Source: an uncultured Lysobacteraceae bacterium (GTDB lineage: Bacteria; Pseudomonadota; Gammaproteobacteria; Xanthomonadales; Rhodanobacteraceae). From it: a stretch of 14,586 nucleotides of DNA. Under the pieces are notes generated by a model. That model worked only from the letters and a program-made list of their open reading frames with translations, had not been told where the DNA came from and did not search any database. Below are positions 1 through 6,196 of this stretch, in pieces (position 1 is the first letter of the stretch; the number at the start of each line of letters is the position of its first letter). Both the position numbers and the translations under genes were made by a program. The stretch is from positions 1-14,586 of the forward strand of contig CAMLSI010000078.1 in NCBI GenBank assembly GCA_946482585.1. The letters run 5' to 3'.

Positions 1-290
1 ATTCGATGCTACCGTCCGCGGCGCAGATCGCCACGGCGAGCGAAGGCCTGTTCGTGATCGAGGACTGGCACAACTTCGGTGCCGACTATGTCTCTACCTT
101 GACGGCCTGGCGCGACAATGTCGAACGGGCCTGGCCCATGCTGTCGGACCGCTACGACGAACGTTTTCGCCGCATGTGGCGCTACTACCTCGCGACCTCG
201 ATCGCGCTGTTCCGTGAGCGGCAGGGACAGCTTTGGCAGATCGTGCTGTCGCCCGAAGGCATCGCGGGCGGGTATGTGGCACCGCGCTGA
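1..290 (+). CDS. cfa: Cyclopropane-fatty-acyl-phospholipid synthase, C-terminal part (5' end outside window)
   Basis: Partial gene: the frame is open from the window edge to the TGA at 288-290. About 95 codons remain of a family whose E. coli member has 382 residues. The enzyme transfers a methylene group from S-adenosylmethionine to the double bonds of unsaturated phospholipid acyl chains, making membranes more resistant to acid and stationary-phase stress. The visible sequence follows the C terminus of E. coli Cfa closely: an LPS..QIA..SE segment, then EDWHNFGADY, then RMWRYYL and a final QLWQ(I/V)V strand. The tyrosine of FGADY (bases 87-89) aligns with catalytic Tyr317 of E. coli Cfa. The ATG at base 6 is an internal methionine, not the start. 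The SAM-binding part lies upstream and cannot be seen. Family assignment is firm. Confidence 0.93.
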   Translation, partial: SMLPSAAQIATASEGLFVIEDWHNFGADYVSTLTAWRDNVERAWPMLSDRYDERFRRMWRYYLATSIALFRERQGQLWQIVLSPEGIAGGYVAPR

Positions 291-567
291 ACACATCGCC
301 GAATCTTCTCGAGCCGGCAGTTCCTGGATGATTCCGCTCGGCGCGCGACGTGACCTGAATCATTGCGCCGCACGGGAAGCTGCGAAACGGTGCCGACGCC
401 GGGGCACGACCGAACGCGCCCAGCGGTGCGAAACGCTGAGCGCATTCCCGCGCCGCCGCGGACGGAGTGCCCGGCCGGCACGAGAAACACGTTCGCCCGA
501 ACCGGATACCGCGGCAATTCCAGGCAGTTCGGCCCTCCGTTCCGGAGCGCCCCATCGGAGCACGCCC

Positions 568-1608
568 ATGAAATCCGGGTCTGGACATGAGACTTCCGCG
601 CGCGCGTCGGACGTGCCGGCCGGGCAACCGCGCACGGGCGCCGCGGTGCCGGATGAACTGCTCCACGTGCTTCGTGACATCGCCCGCGCTGCCGGATCCG
701 AGTCCGTATGCGACGAGTTGGCGCGTCATGCGACCGACATCGCTTCGAGGCACTCGGCCGGCGCCTCGGAACCGGCGATCGCCGCGCGAGGCGACGATCC
801 GTGCCGGCGCTGCAAAGTGGACGAGAATCTTCTGCTGACGGCGCTCCATATCCGCGAGGAGCTGCGCGCCGCCGAAGAAACCCGCAAACGCCAGACGCGC
901 TTCCTGGCGGTCCTGGCGCATGAATTGCGCGCCCCGCTCGCTCCGATCCGAACGTCCGCCAGCATGCTCGATCGCCTCTCGCCTGCGGATCTTCTGGCGG
1001 CAAAAGGCGTGATAGAGCGCGCCGTGGCGCACATGATGCGCCTGGTGAGCGACCTGCTCGACGCATCCCGCCTGAGCAGCGGCAAGATGCGGCTGGAACT
1101 GTCGACGCTCGACTTGTCCGAGGTGATCGTCTCGGCAGTCGGTTCGTGCCGTGCCGCGATGGACAGCCGCCTGCAGCGGCTGGAAGTCACTGTGCCGTCG
1201 TGCGATCTGACGTTGCGAGGCGATCCGGTCCGTCTGACGCAGATCGTTCAGAACCTTCTGGACAATGCGTCGAAATACACGCAGCACGAGGGCTCGATTT
1301 CGTTGACCGTGGCGGCAAGCGAGCGGCAGGTGACGCTGACCGTGGCAGACAACGGCATCGGCATTTCTCAGAGTTCGTTGCCGACGATCTTCGAACCGTT
1401 CTCGCAGGAAGCGCGAGCGGTGGGGTTCGACGGAGTCGGACTCGGCCTGGGCCTCTCCGTCGTCGACGGATTGGTGAAGGCACATGGAGGCACCATCGCC
1501 GTATCGAGCGGCGGCCTCGGCCGCGGCACCGCCTTCCTGGTCACGCTGCCGCGCAACGGGCCCTCTACCGGCCAGATCGATACGGATCCGACGGGTATCG
1601 GCCATTGA
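568..1608 (+). CDS. Soluble sensor histidine kinase (orphan, N-terminal CxxC)
   Basis: 346-residue histidine kinase. The frame stays open far upstream into cfa, but ATG 568 is the sensible start: it has a GGAG about eight bases ahead and begins the part with kinase similarity. Domains: an unrecognised N-terminal region (1-100) with a CxxC pair (Cys79, Cys82); a short helical linker; a HisKA domain with phospho-acceptor His118 in AHELRAPL; and a HATPase_c domain with N box NLLDNASKYT (229-238), G1 box DNGIGI (261-266), F box IFEPF (274-278) and G2 box GLGLGL (291-296). All catalytic boxes look intact. There is no signal peptide or membrane segment, so it is cytoplasmic. No response regulator lies next to it in this window, so its partner is unknown. 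It follows cfa after 277 bases in which I see no gene. What it senses is not shown; the CxxC makes redox or metal a possibility. Confidence 0.9.
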   Translation: MKSGSGHETSARASDVPAGQPRTGAAVPDELLHVLRDIARAAGSESVCDELARHATDIASRHSAGASEPAIAARGDDPCRRCKVDENLLLTALHIREELRAAEETRKRQTRFLAVLAHELRAPLAPIRTSASMLDRLSPADLLAAKGVIERAVAHMMRLVSDLLDASRLSSGKMRLELSTLDLSEVIVSAVGSCRAAMDSRLQRLEVTVPSCDLTLRGDPVRLTQIVQNLLDNASKYTQHEGSISLTVAASERQVTLTVADNGIGISQSSLPTIFEPFSQEARAVGFDGVGLGLGLSVVDGLVKAHGGTIAVSSGGLGRGTAFLVTLPRNGPSTGQIDTDPTGIGH

Positions 1609-1791
1609 AACGGGACGTGGCTTCGATGCGATTTTGCGGTCCGCCGCACTCCATCCGGCCTATGCGGCGGCGTGTCCGCGACGGCTTCGCCGCACGGGCC
1701 GGTGCGACGCCGCGCAGCAGCGACGAGTGGCCGCGCCGCCGAACTGACGGCAAGCCGTCCGTCGTGCAAGCGGACGTCCGCGTCGCGGAGG

Positions 1792-1805
1792 TTGATCGAA
1801 ATCAA
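1792..1805 (+). promoter_or_regulatory. FNR/Anr-type box upstream of the host-attachment gene
   Basis: TTGATCGAAATCAA matches both half-sites of the FNR/Anr consensus TTGAT-N4-ATCAA exactly. Its centre is at 1798.5. A class II FNR promoter (box at -41.5) would then start near 1840 and need a -10 element near 1828-1833; the sequence there is TACGTT (1827-1832), a modest match. The box ends 91 bases before the ATG of the host-attachment gene, in the 288-base gap after the kinase gene. That gap otherwise shows no gene. The match is seen directly; use by an FNR-family activator is inference, since no such regulator is in the window. Confidence 0.75.
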
Positions 1806-1896
1806 TACCCGGACATGCGCTTTCGCTACGTTGTTCGACAAAACCGCAAGTCCGACGATTCTCGACGCAGGCGCCCAGACGGCGCGGGAGGCTCAC

Positions 1897-2340
1897 ATGA
1901 CGAATACGTGGATCCTGGTGGCTGACAGCGGACGCGCTCGTGTCTTCGAGCTGGACGAGTCCGAGAAGAAACTGGCTGAACTGGCTTGCTACGCGAATCC
2001 CGATGCGCGCCTGGCCGGCAAGGAAATCACCGACGACAGATCGCCCAGCGTCAACGCAAACAGAGGGGGCACGCGCCACGCGATCGAGCCGCACACGGCA
2101 TTGGATGAAAAGATCGCGGATCGTTTCGCGCACACGCTGAATGCCGCGCTGGAACGCGGCCGGCAGGAACATCGCTACGACAATCTGGTGATCGTCGCGC
2201 CGCCGCGTTTCCTCGGCGCACTCCATTGCTGCATGAACAAGCCGCTGCGTGATCGCGTGGTCGAGGAAGTACGGCACGACTACACGGCCCTGCCGGTCGC
2301 CGAACTGCGCGAGCGCCTGCCGACCCGACTCTTCCTCTGA
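1897..2340 (+). CDS. Host attachment family protein (baeRF-like)
   Basis: 147-residue cytoplasmic protein of the 'host attachment protein' family (Pfam Host_attach). The start ATG 1897 has a near-ideal Shine-Dalgarno GGGAGG (1886-1891) five bases ahead; the same frame is open upstream but has no such signal. Recognisable features are the N-terminal strand TWILVADSGRARVFEL (4-19), a central FAHTLNAALERGR helix (78-89), the strand YDNLVIVAPPRFLGALH (94-110) and the C-terminal motif L(P)xAELRERL (132-141). The family name comes from attachment phenotypes in plant-associated bacteria. As I recall, comparative work relates it to bacterial relatives of the archaeo-eukaryotic release factor eRF1 (baeRF), so a ribosome- or RNA-linked role is possible. 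It leads the likely transcription unit host-attachment gene - small membrane peptide - flavodoxin behind a perfect FNR-type box, suggesting expression at low oxygen or in stationary phase. The true biochemical activity is unknown. Confidence 0.87.
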   Translation: MTNTWILVADSGRARVFELDESEKKLAELACYANPDARLAGKEITDDRSPSVNANRGGTRHAIEPHTALDEKIADRFAHTLNAALERGRQEHRYDNLVIVAPPRFLGALHCCMNKPLRDRVVEEVRHDYTALPVAELRERLPTRLFL

Positions 2341-2345
2341 ACCAT

Positions 2346-2360
2346 CCGGCGCCGCGCCGG
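2346..2360 (+). other. Small GC stem-loop after the host-attachment gene
   Basis: CCGGCG-CCG-CGCCGG forms a perfect six-pair stem five bases after the stop codon. No T run follows, so it is a poor intrinsic terminator. It could slow exonucleases or attenuate read-through into the small ORF and flavodoxin gene downstream. Confidence 0.35.
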
Positions 2361-2420
2361 CGGGGTGCCTGCGCGGTCCGGCCGGGATGCTCCAATCGGA
2401 AAAAGTTGCAGGAGACGCGG

Positions 2421-2522
2421 ATGAACGACACCAGGAATCACAGGCGGCGATTGCTCATCCTGACCTTGCTGGTGGGGCTGGCGATCCTGTTGATCAGCGC
2501 CGCGCTGGGCATGATGCGATAG
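2421..2522 (+). CDS. 33-residue single-helix membrane peptide
   Basis: Short ORF, ATG 2421 to TAG 2520-2522, with a good Shine-Dalgarno AGGAG (2410-2414) six bases before the start. The predicted peptide has a positively charged N terminus (NDTRNHRRR), then an unbroken hydrophobic stretch LLILTLLVGLAILLISAALG (residues 11-30), and ends MMR. This is the layout of a one-pass inner-membrane peptide with the basic end in the cytoplasm. It lies 80 bases after the host-attachment gene and 45 bases before the flavodoxin gene on the same strand, so it is probably co-transcribed with them. I do not recognise a family. The ribosome site plus the clean charge/hydrophobic pattern argue that it is a real gene and not chance. 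Confidence 0.6.
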   Translation: MNDTRNHRRRLLILTLLVGLAILLISAALGMMR

Positions 2523-2567
2523 CAGCGGCCCGGCACACCTCGCACTGCATTCGTCGGACATCCGCCC

Positions 2568-3107
2568 ATGGCACACACACTGATCGTCTTCTACAGTCGC
2601 ACCGGCACGACGCGTCGCGTCGCAGAGCAACTCGCCATCTCGCTCGACGCCCATGTGATGGCGATCGAGGAGCCACGCCGGCGTCGTGGTCTGCTCGGCT
2701 ATCTGCGCTCCATCCGTGAAGCGGTGCGCGGGACCCTGCCGCGCCTGTCACCGCCGACGCAGAATCCGGCCGAGTACGATCTGGTCGTGCTGGGTACGCC
2801 CGTATGGGCGGGTCACGTGGCCAGCCCGATGCGCAGCTTTCTGCAAGGGCACCGCGCTACGCTGCAGCGTATCGCCTTCTTCTGCACGTGCGGCAGCCGC
2901 GGCGCCGAGCGCACGTTTCAGGACATGCAACACCTCGCCGGCCGTCCGCCCGAGGCGACCTGCGCACTGACCGCCGCCGACCTTCGGTCCGGCAAATCCG
3001 ACCTGGCGCTCGCCTCGTTCGTGCACCGGCTCGCCGCCCCCGAACCCGCCGTGCGCCGCCGGAAGACGCGCGGCAAGGCGTCCGCCGACACGGCCACGGC
3101 GCACTGA
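2568..3107 (+). CDS. Flavodoxin-like FMN-binding protein
   Basis: 179-residue flavodoxin-fold protein. The N-terminal strand TLIVFYS is followed by the FMN-phosphate loop SRTGTT (10-15) and the helix RRVAEQLA, as in flavodoxins. The second flavin-contacting loop is the DLVVLGTPVWAGH segment (71-83), with the aromatic Trp80 that usually packs on the isoalloxazine ring. A further strand, RIAFFCTCGS (101-110), carries two cysteines. The C terminus (160-179) is basic and Ala-rich and probably disordered. Such proteins carry one or two electrons from NAD(P)H-linked reductases or act as quinone reductases; the actual partner cannot be read here. The Shine-Dalgarno is weak, but the start sits directly before the first beta strand. 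Position between a probable FNR-controlled gene and a universal stress protein suggests a role in redox adjustment at low oxygen. The fold assignment is strong; the exact function is open. Confidence 0.85.
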   Translation: MAHTLIVFYSRTGTTRRVAEQLAISLDAHVMAIEEPRRRRGLLGYLRSIREAVRGTLPRLSPPTQNPAEYDLVVLGTPVWAGHVASPMRSFLQGHRATLQRIAFFCTCGSRGAERTFQDMQHLAGRPPEATCALTAADLRSGKSDLALASFVHRLAAPEPAVRRRKTRGKASADTATAH

Positions 3108-3294
3108 AACGACATCGACCCAGCGCCATAACACGAAGAAAATCGCGGCTTCGCGACGTGGCCCGGCGATTCCGCCGCTTCGCCGCGCCGGTCGATCACG
3201 CACCGGCAAGCGCCGGCGTGATGCAGCCGCGCCGGAGGAGGCGCCCCGAGGCTCGGCGTTATCGTCGGCAGTGCCGGAACGGGCATGCCGGGAC

Positions 3295-3308
3295 TTGCGC
3301 GAAATCAA
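3295..3308 (+). promoter_or_regulatory. Half-conserved FNR/Anr-type box upstream of usp
   Basis: TTGCG-CGAA-ATCAA keeps the right half-site ATCAA and three of five bases of the left half-site of the FNR consensus. It shares the core CGAAATCAATAC with the perfect box at 1792-1805. The centre is 3301.5, so a -41.5 arrangement predicts a start near 3343; TACTAC at 3331-3336 sits where the -10 element should be. It lies 62 bases ahead of the usp ATG, in the 262-base gap after the flavodoxin gene, which otherwise shows no gene. The shared core and matching geometry raise confidence above that of the sequence match alone. Confidence 0.6.
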
Positions 3309-3369
3309 TACGCGAACGACGCGCGGTGCGTACTACTGGACAACCGACGGCCGCAGAGGCGAGACGCGC

Positions 3370-3777
3370 ATGTACAAGCACCTGTTGCTTCCGATGGACG
3401 ACACGCCGTCATCAGAGTCCGCTGCGCGCAGCGGCGCGCACTTGGCAAAGCAACTGAACGCAAAGATCACCGTGCTGCACGTCAAAGCCCCGGCGCGTTC
3501 GCGCGTTGAAGGCGCGCCAGCGCGCAGCGAGGCGGCATCCCAGGGCATGCTCGACTACGCGCGGCGGGTCGCGCAGGCCGCCGGCGTGGAGTGCGCCGTG
3601 GTCTGCGAGCACGGCGACCGGCCCTATCGGATCATCGTCGACTGTGCGCAGCGGCTCGGCTGCGATCTGATCGTCATGGCGTCGCATCGCCGCGGCACGC
3701 TGGAAGCGCTGCTGTTCGGCAGCCAGACGCAGAACGTCCTTGCGCGCTGCGGTCTGCCGGTACTGGTAGTCAGCTGA
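3370..3777 (+). CDS. Universal stress protein, UspA family
   Basis: 135-residue single-domain Usp. It begins with the typical MYKHLLLPMDD strand and ends with the GLPVLVVS strand; IVMASHRRG precedes the C-terminal nucleotide loop LLFGSQTQNVL (114-124). In ATP-binding Usps this loop reads G-x2-G-x9-G-(S/T). Here the first two glycines are Ala104 and Arg107 while the last Gly-Ser (117-118) is kept, so ATP binding is uncertain. ATG 3370 is chosen because the family begins there; a longer frame from 3271 would add an unrelated basic leader and run across the FNR-type box. The ribosome site is weak (GAGACG). Usps help cells survive starvation, oxidative stress and anoxia, and Anr-controlled usp genes are known in Pseudomonas, which fits the box 62 bases upstream. 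It is probably a single-gene transcript. Confidence 0.9.
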   Translation: MYKHLLLPMDDTPSSESAARSGAHLAKQLNAKITVLHVKAPARSRVEGAPARSEAASQGMLDYARRVAQAAGVECAVVCEHGDRPYRIIVDCAQRLGCDLIVMASHRRGTLEALLFGSQTQNVLARCGLPVLVVS

Positions 3778-4174
3778 ATCGAGCGCGTCGGCGCCGCTGC
3801 CGCCGGCGGCGACTGCGCCTCACCGTCGCTCGGTTCCGGCGCACGCTACGCCGGCTTCGTCTGCGCGCACGACACCGCGTGGCGAGCGTCGGCCGCGGTT
3901 GCACGGTCGGCATGAACGCGACCGGCAGCGTCGGTTTCGGCGACGGACAATCGGCACTGGGCGGCGATGGCGCCCTTCTCAACGACGCGGCCATTCCGAT
4001 CGAGTGATGCGGGAGAAGAGGGTGCTGAAGTCCCTGGTGTCCCTGTAGGCGCTGGCGGGATATCGGACGCAACCGTCGGACAATCTCTGCCACCACGGCG
4101 GAATTCCCCGGCCGTGCTGTTCGCTTGGGTGTCCGCGTGCGTTCTTCTAGGGCCAATTCAAGGAACTCGCCACA
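3778..4174. other. Gap of 397 bases with no recognised gene
   Basis: Between usp and the lipoprotein gene. Open frames cross it on both strands, but their translations are arginine-rich and of the kind produced by high-GC shadow frames, and none starts behind a convincing ribosome site. The last part holds the lipoprotein ribosome site AAGGAA (4160-4165). I see no clear promoter hexamers, terminator with a T run, or repeat. Confidence 0.5.
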
Positions 4175-5200
4175 ATGCGCCAGAATCGTCGGGTCGCCGT
4201 CTTCGCTTTCGCAATCGCCGTATCGCCGCTGCTCACTGCCTGCGGCGAAGACGTCGCGGTCGCGGAAACGATGCCCCCGGCACCGCCCGCCACGGCCGTC
4301 GGCACGGCCTCCGGCAGCGGCCAGCTGCAGCAGGTTCTCTGGGGCAAGGATCCTTCCCAGCCGCCCGAGAAGAAAAATGTGGAGTTCGCGGCAAAGTACT
4401 CCTACGCCTTTCCGGAGACCTTCGACGGACGGCAGACGCTCTGGCTGGTCGTGGCCGACCAGTCGCCCGATACGGCAACGCTCGACGGCGCGGACGATCG
4501 TGGCGGCGCATTGCTCGGCTGGTGCAAGAAGCAGCGTGCGAAATATGTCGCGATGCAGCTCGACGGCAACAACAAGCCGATGACATCGAGAATCTGTGCG
4601 GGCGATGGCCAGCTCGGTGGCAACCGGCTCAGCGAAGATTCGACGATGGGCGACCGCGGCAAGGTCGAACTCACCGTCAACGACGGCAGGCGCATCGAAG
4701 CCCGGCTGGTTCTCGGTGTCGGCAGCACCACGATCGGCGACCAGGAATCCATCGCCGAAATCACCGGTGACTATCGCCTCGCCGCTGCGGTCGCCGCGCC
4801 GACGCTGCGCGACCGCGTGCTCGCGGGCGGTGACGAGAAAGCCGGTGGCATTCCCGGTGCGAAAGCGGCGTTTCTCGAGTACTGGAAAGCGGCGGGCAAG
4901 GCAACGAGCTTCGACGAGGTTGCCCCCTGGTTCACGCCGGAGCGCCAGGCGAATTCGGCCGCACAGGCGGCTGAGATGGCCGGCATGGGCAACATGGCCA
5001 AACGCACCATGGAAATGTACGCCAAGGGCCACGCTCAGCCTCCTTCGATCACCGCGGCCAAGGCGATCGGAGCCGCTGCCGTGCTCACCAGCGAATCGAG
5101 CCTCGGCGATGCGAAGCAGACCTGCCAGACCTTGATGCTGCAATTGCAGGGCGCCTGGAAAGTCGGCGAAGAACGCTGCCTGCGGCAGCGCGGGAACTAG
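4175..5200 (+). CDS. Putative lipoprotein of unknown function
   Basis: 341-residue protein with an N-terminal basic stretch (RQNRR), a hydrophobic core (VAVFAFAIAVSPLL) and a lipobox LLTAC, so it is probably cleaved before Cys23 and lipid-anchored at the inner or outer membrane facing the periplasm. A Pro/Ala/Thr-rich linker (32-62) follows, then a folded region. Besides the lipid cysteine there are four others (117, 141, 317, 335), enough for two disulfides. Residues 160-205 look like paired beta strands. The C-terminal 80 residues contain a Met/Ala-rich helix (262-284) and a final strand GAWKVGEERC, a little like the end of NTF2-like or DUF4878-type domains. I do not recognise the family as a whole. 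ATG 4175 has AAGGAA nine bases upstream. It stands alone, 397 bases after usp, and is followed at once by a stem-loop. The reading frame is secure; no function is claimed. Confidence 0.8.
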   Translation: MRQNRRVAVFAFAIAVSPLLTACGEDVAVAETMPPAPPATAVGTASGSGQLQQVLWGKDPSQPPEKKNVEFAAKYSYAFPETFDGRQTLWLVVADQSPDTATLDGADDRGGALLGWCKKQRAKYVAMQLDGNNKPMTSRICAGDGQLGGNRLSEDSTMGDRGKVELTVNDGRRIEARLVLGVGSTTIGDQESIAEITGDYRLAAAVAAPTLRDRVLAGGDEKAGGIPGAKAAFLEYWKAAGKATSFDEVAPWFTPERQANSAAQAAEMAGMGNMAKRTMEMYAKGHAQPPSITAAKAIGAAAVLTSESSLGDAKQTCQTLMLQLQGAWKVGEERCLRQRGN

Positions 5201-5337
5201 CCGCAAACGCCTTGCGGCGGACACCTGCCGACGAACGCGCGCAGTGATCCTCGAGCGACATCCCTGCCGCGTCGGCCCCCCGTGTCCTTGTCGCGCAGGA
5301 TGGCCTGGGCCGGCAGCTCGGGCGTCTGCACCGTCAT
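5197..5337 (-). CDS. Doubtful 46-codon ORF
   Basis: On the minus strand an ATG (5335-5337) lies about eight bases after AAGGG. It opens a 46-residue frame that starts MTVQTPELPAQAILRDKDTG and ends at a TAG overlapping the stop region of the lipoprotein gene. The first 20 residues look protein-like; the rest turns arginine- and glycine-rich. It could be a small gene, the stump of a decayed one, or chance. No family is recognised. Confidence 0.2.
   Translation of the reverse strand: MTVQTPELPAQAILRDKDTGGRRGRDVARGSLRAFVGRCPPQGVCG
5201..5217 (+). terminator. Stem-loop directly after the lipoprotein stop
   Basis: CCGCAA-ACGCC-TTGCGG is a perfect six-pair stem that begins on the base after the TAG. 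There is no T run, so it is at best a weak or factor-assisted terminator, or a 3'-end stabiliser. Confidence 0.4.
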
Positions 5338-5366
5338 GCCGGAACCCTTCGCAATGGCCGTGCGGC

Positions 5367-5591
5367 GCGGTTGGTGCGGTCGCGATTGGTGCCACCCAAG
5401 GTGCGGTTGCGCGATTGGTGCCACCCAGCGAATTCGCGATGACCCGGCGGTGCGATTGGTGCCACCCAACGAATTCACGGCCGTGCAGCGCCGCTGCGAG
5501 CGCGGTTGGTGCCACCCATCGAGTTCACCCAACGAGCGCGGTTGGTGCTGCCGCGGTTGGCGCCACCCAACGAATTCGCGATGACCCGGCG
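5367..5591. repeat. Cluster of ~7 short imperfect palindromic repeats (REP-like)
   Basis: The unit is GCG(A/G)TTGGTGCCACCCA, usually followed by (A/G)CGAATTC. Copies begin at 5367 (partial), 5382, 5411, 5452, 5502, 5538 (degenerate) and 5553, all in the same orientation, with starts 15-50 bases apart. The core TTGGTG-C-CACCCAA is an imperfect palindrome with one bulged base and would fold as a short hairpin in RNA or single-stranded DNA. The copies at 5411 and 5553 share a longer tail, AATTCGCGATGACCCGGCG, so part of the cluster arose by duplication of a longer unit. The location between two convergent 3' ends is typical of REP-type elements. No REP-associated transposase is in the window. 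Confidence 0.85.
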
Positions 5592-5628
5592 CTGCGGCGA
5601 CGGGAACCGTCCCTGCCGGACGTCCGCG

Positions 5629-5976
5629 CTAGTTCTCTTTTTCGGCACCGGCGAACGCGACGTGGAGCTTGACCGTCTGACCCGTCGCGATCTCGAACGG
5701 GCGGACTTTCGGTGCGTAGCCCGACAGGACGATCTGCGCGTCGTAGTTCCCCGGCGGCAGTTCAAAGGTGGCAATGCCGCTCAAGTCCACGAGTTCAGGC
5801 AGGGAATAATTGCCGTTCTTGCCCACCGCCACCGTCGCGCCGGTCAGCGGATCGCCGATGCCGTCGGTGACTTTTACGTCCACCTGACCGCTGTCGGTCT
5901 GGCCGAGCAGGATCGGCGCCGCGGCGATCAGCGCCACGGTCAGCAACGGTCGCATCGCGACAGGGAGCATCTTCAT
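5629..5976 (-). CDS. Small secreted carboxypeptidase-regulatory-like (beta-sandwich) protein
   Basis: 115-residue protein. Residues 1-25 form a signal peptide: a basic/Met start, a hydrophobic run (LLTVALIAAAPILLG) and a likely cleavage near Gly25/Gln26. The rest (30-110) is one beta-sandwich of the CarboxypepD_reg/transthyretin-like type: a VDVKVTDGIGDPLTGATVAV strand pair, a GIATFELPPGNYDAQIVLSGY segment with the characteristic 'PPGxYxxxxxxxGY' turn, and a final TVKLHVAF strand. It has no cysteines and no visible catalytic residues, so it is more likely a binding or structural module in the periplasm or outside the cell than an enzyme. Three ATGs (codons 1, 3, 8) could start it; the first is used and none has a strong ribosome site. 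It is divergent from the ABC transporter operon, with which it shares a 246-base gap, and convergent with the lipoprotein gene. Confidence 0.8.
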   Translation of the reverse strand: MKMLPVAMRPLLTVALIAAAPILLGQTDSGQVDVKVTDGIGDPLTGATVAVGKNGNYSLPELVDLSGIATFELPPGNYDAQIVLSGYAPKVRPFEIATGQTVKLHVAFAGAEKEN

Positions 5977-6141
5977 GGGCAGCGTTCCGCCGGACCGAGG
6001 TACTGACCGCCTAGCGCAGCCGTGGCGGCGGACCTATCAGCGTCCCGCGGTATCGCCTCGCGCCCGCCGGCCGGCGCAGCGGCCGCGCTGTCCACGGCGT
6101 GACGCGCCGCGACGGGATATGCCATATGACCTATGTGAACT

Positions 6142-6165
6142 GGTGTTATAGGTAACTACACTACC
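6142..6165 (+). promoter_or_regulatory. Promoter with YtrA-like operator for the ABC operon
   Basis: GGTG (6142-6145), 16 bases, then TACC (6162-6165) closely resembles the GGTG-N16-CACC operator I recall for YtrA-type GntR repressors of Xanthomonas. Inside it, TG-T-TATAGG (6144-6152) reads as an extended -10 element, so a repressor bound here would cover the promoter. No -35 box is obvious. A start near 6159 would give a leader of about 64 bases before the ATPase gene. The stretch is AT-rich against its surroundings. The motif is seen; the regulator and its action are inferred. Confidence 0.5.
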
Positions 6166-6196
6166 AGCACAAGGGACGATTTCAGCAGACCGCGGA

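Larger units (their letters stand above)
5201..5628. other. Convergent intergenic region of 428 bases
   Basis: The 3' ends of the lipoprotein gene (+) and the carboxypeptidase-regulatory-like gene (-) face each other here. It contains a stem-loop at 5201-5217, a possible small minus-strand ORF (5197-5337) and the repeat cluster at 5367-5591. I see no gene I would call with confidence. Long frames on both strands cross the cluster, but they merely translate the repeat. Confidence 0.6.

Noticed and set aside
94..1605. Long minus-strand ORF (503 codons) opposite the histidine kinase
   Set aside because: Arg/Gly/Ala-rich translation without family features, lying exactly over a gene with all kinase boxes; an antisense shadow of high-GC coding DNA.
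3770..5515. 581-codon minus-strand ORF over usp's 3' end, the lipoprotein gene and the repeats
   Set aside because: It covers a lipoprotein with a clear signal peptide and ribosome site, and the part over the repeats only translates the repeat unit. No ribosome site or domain.
5367..5591. CRISPR array
   Set aside because: Repeats are short, diverged and irregularly spaced, spacers are unequal and partly shared, and no cas gene is near.
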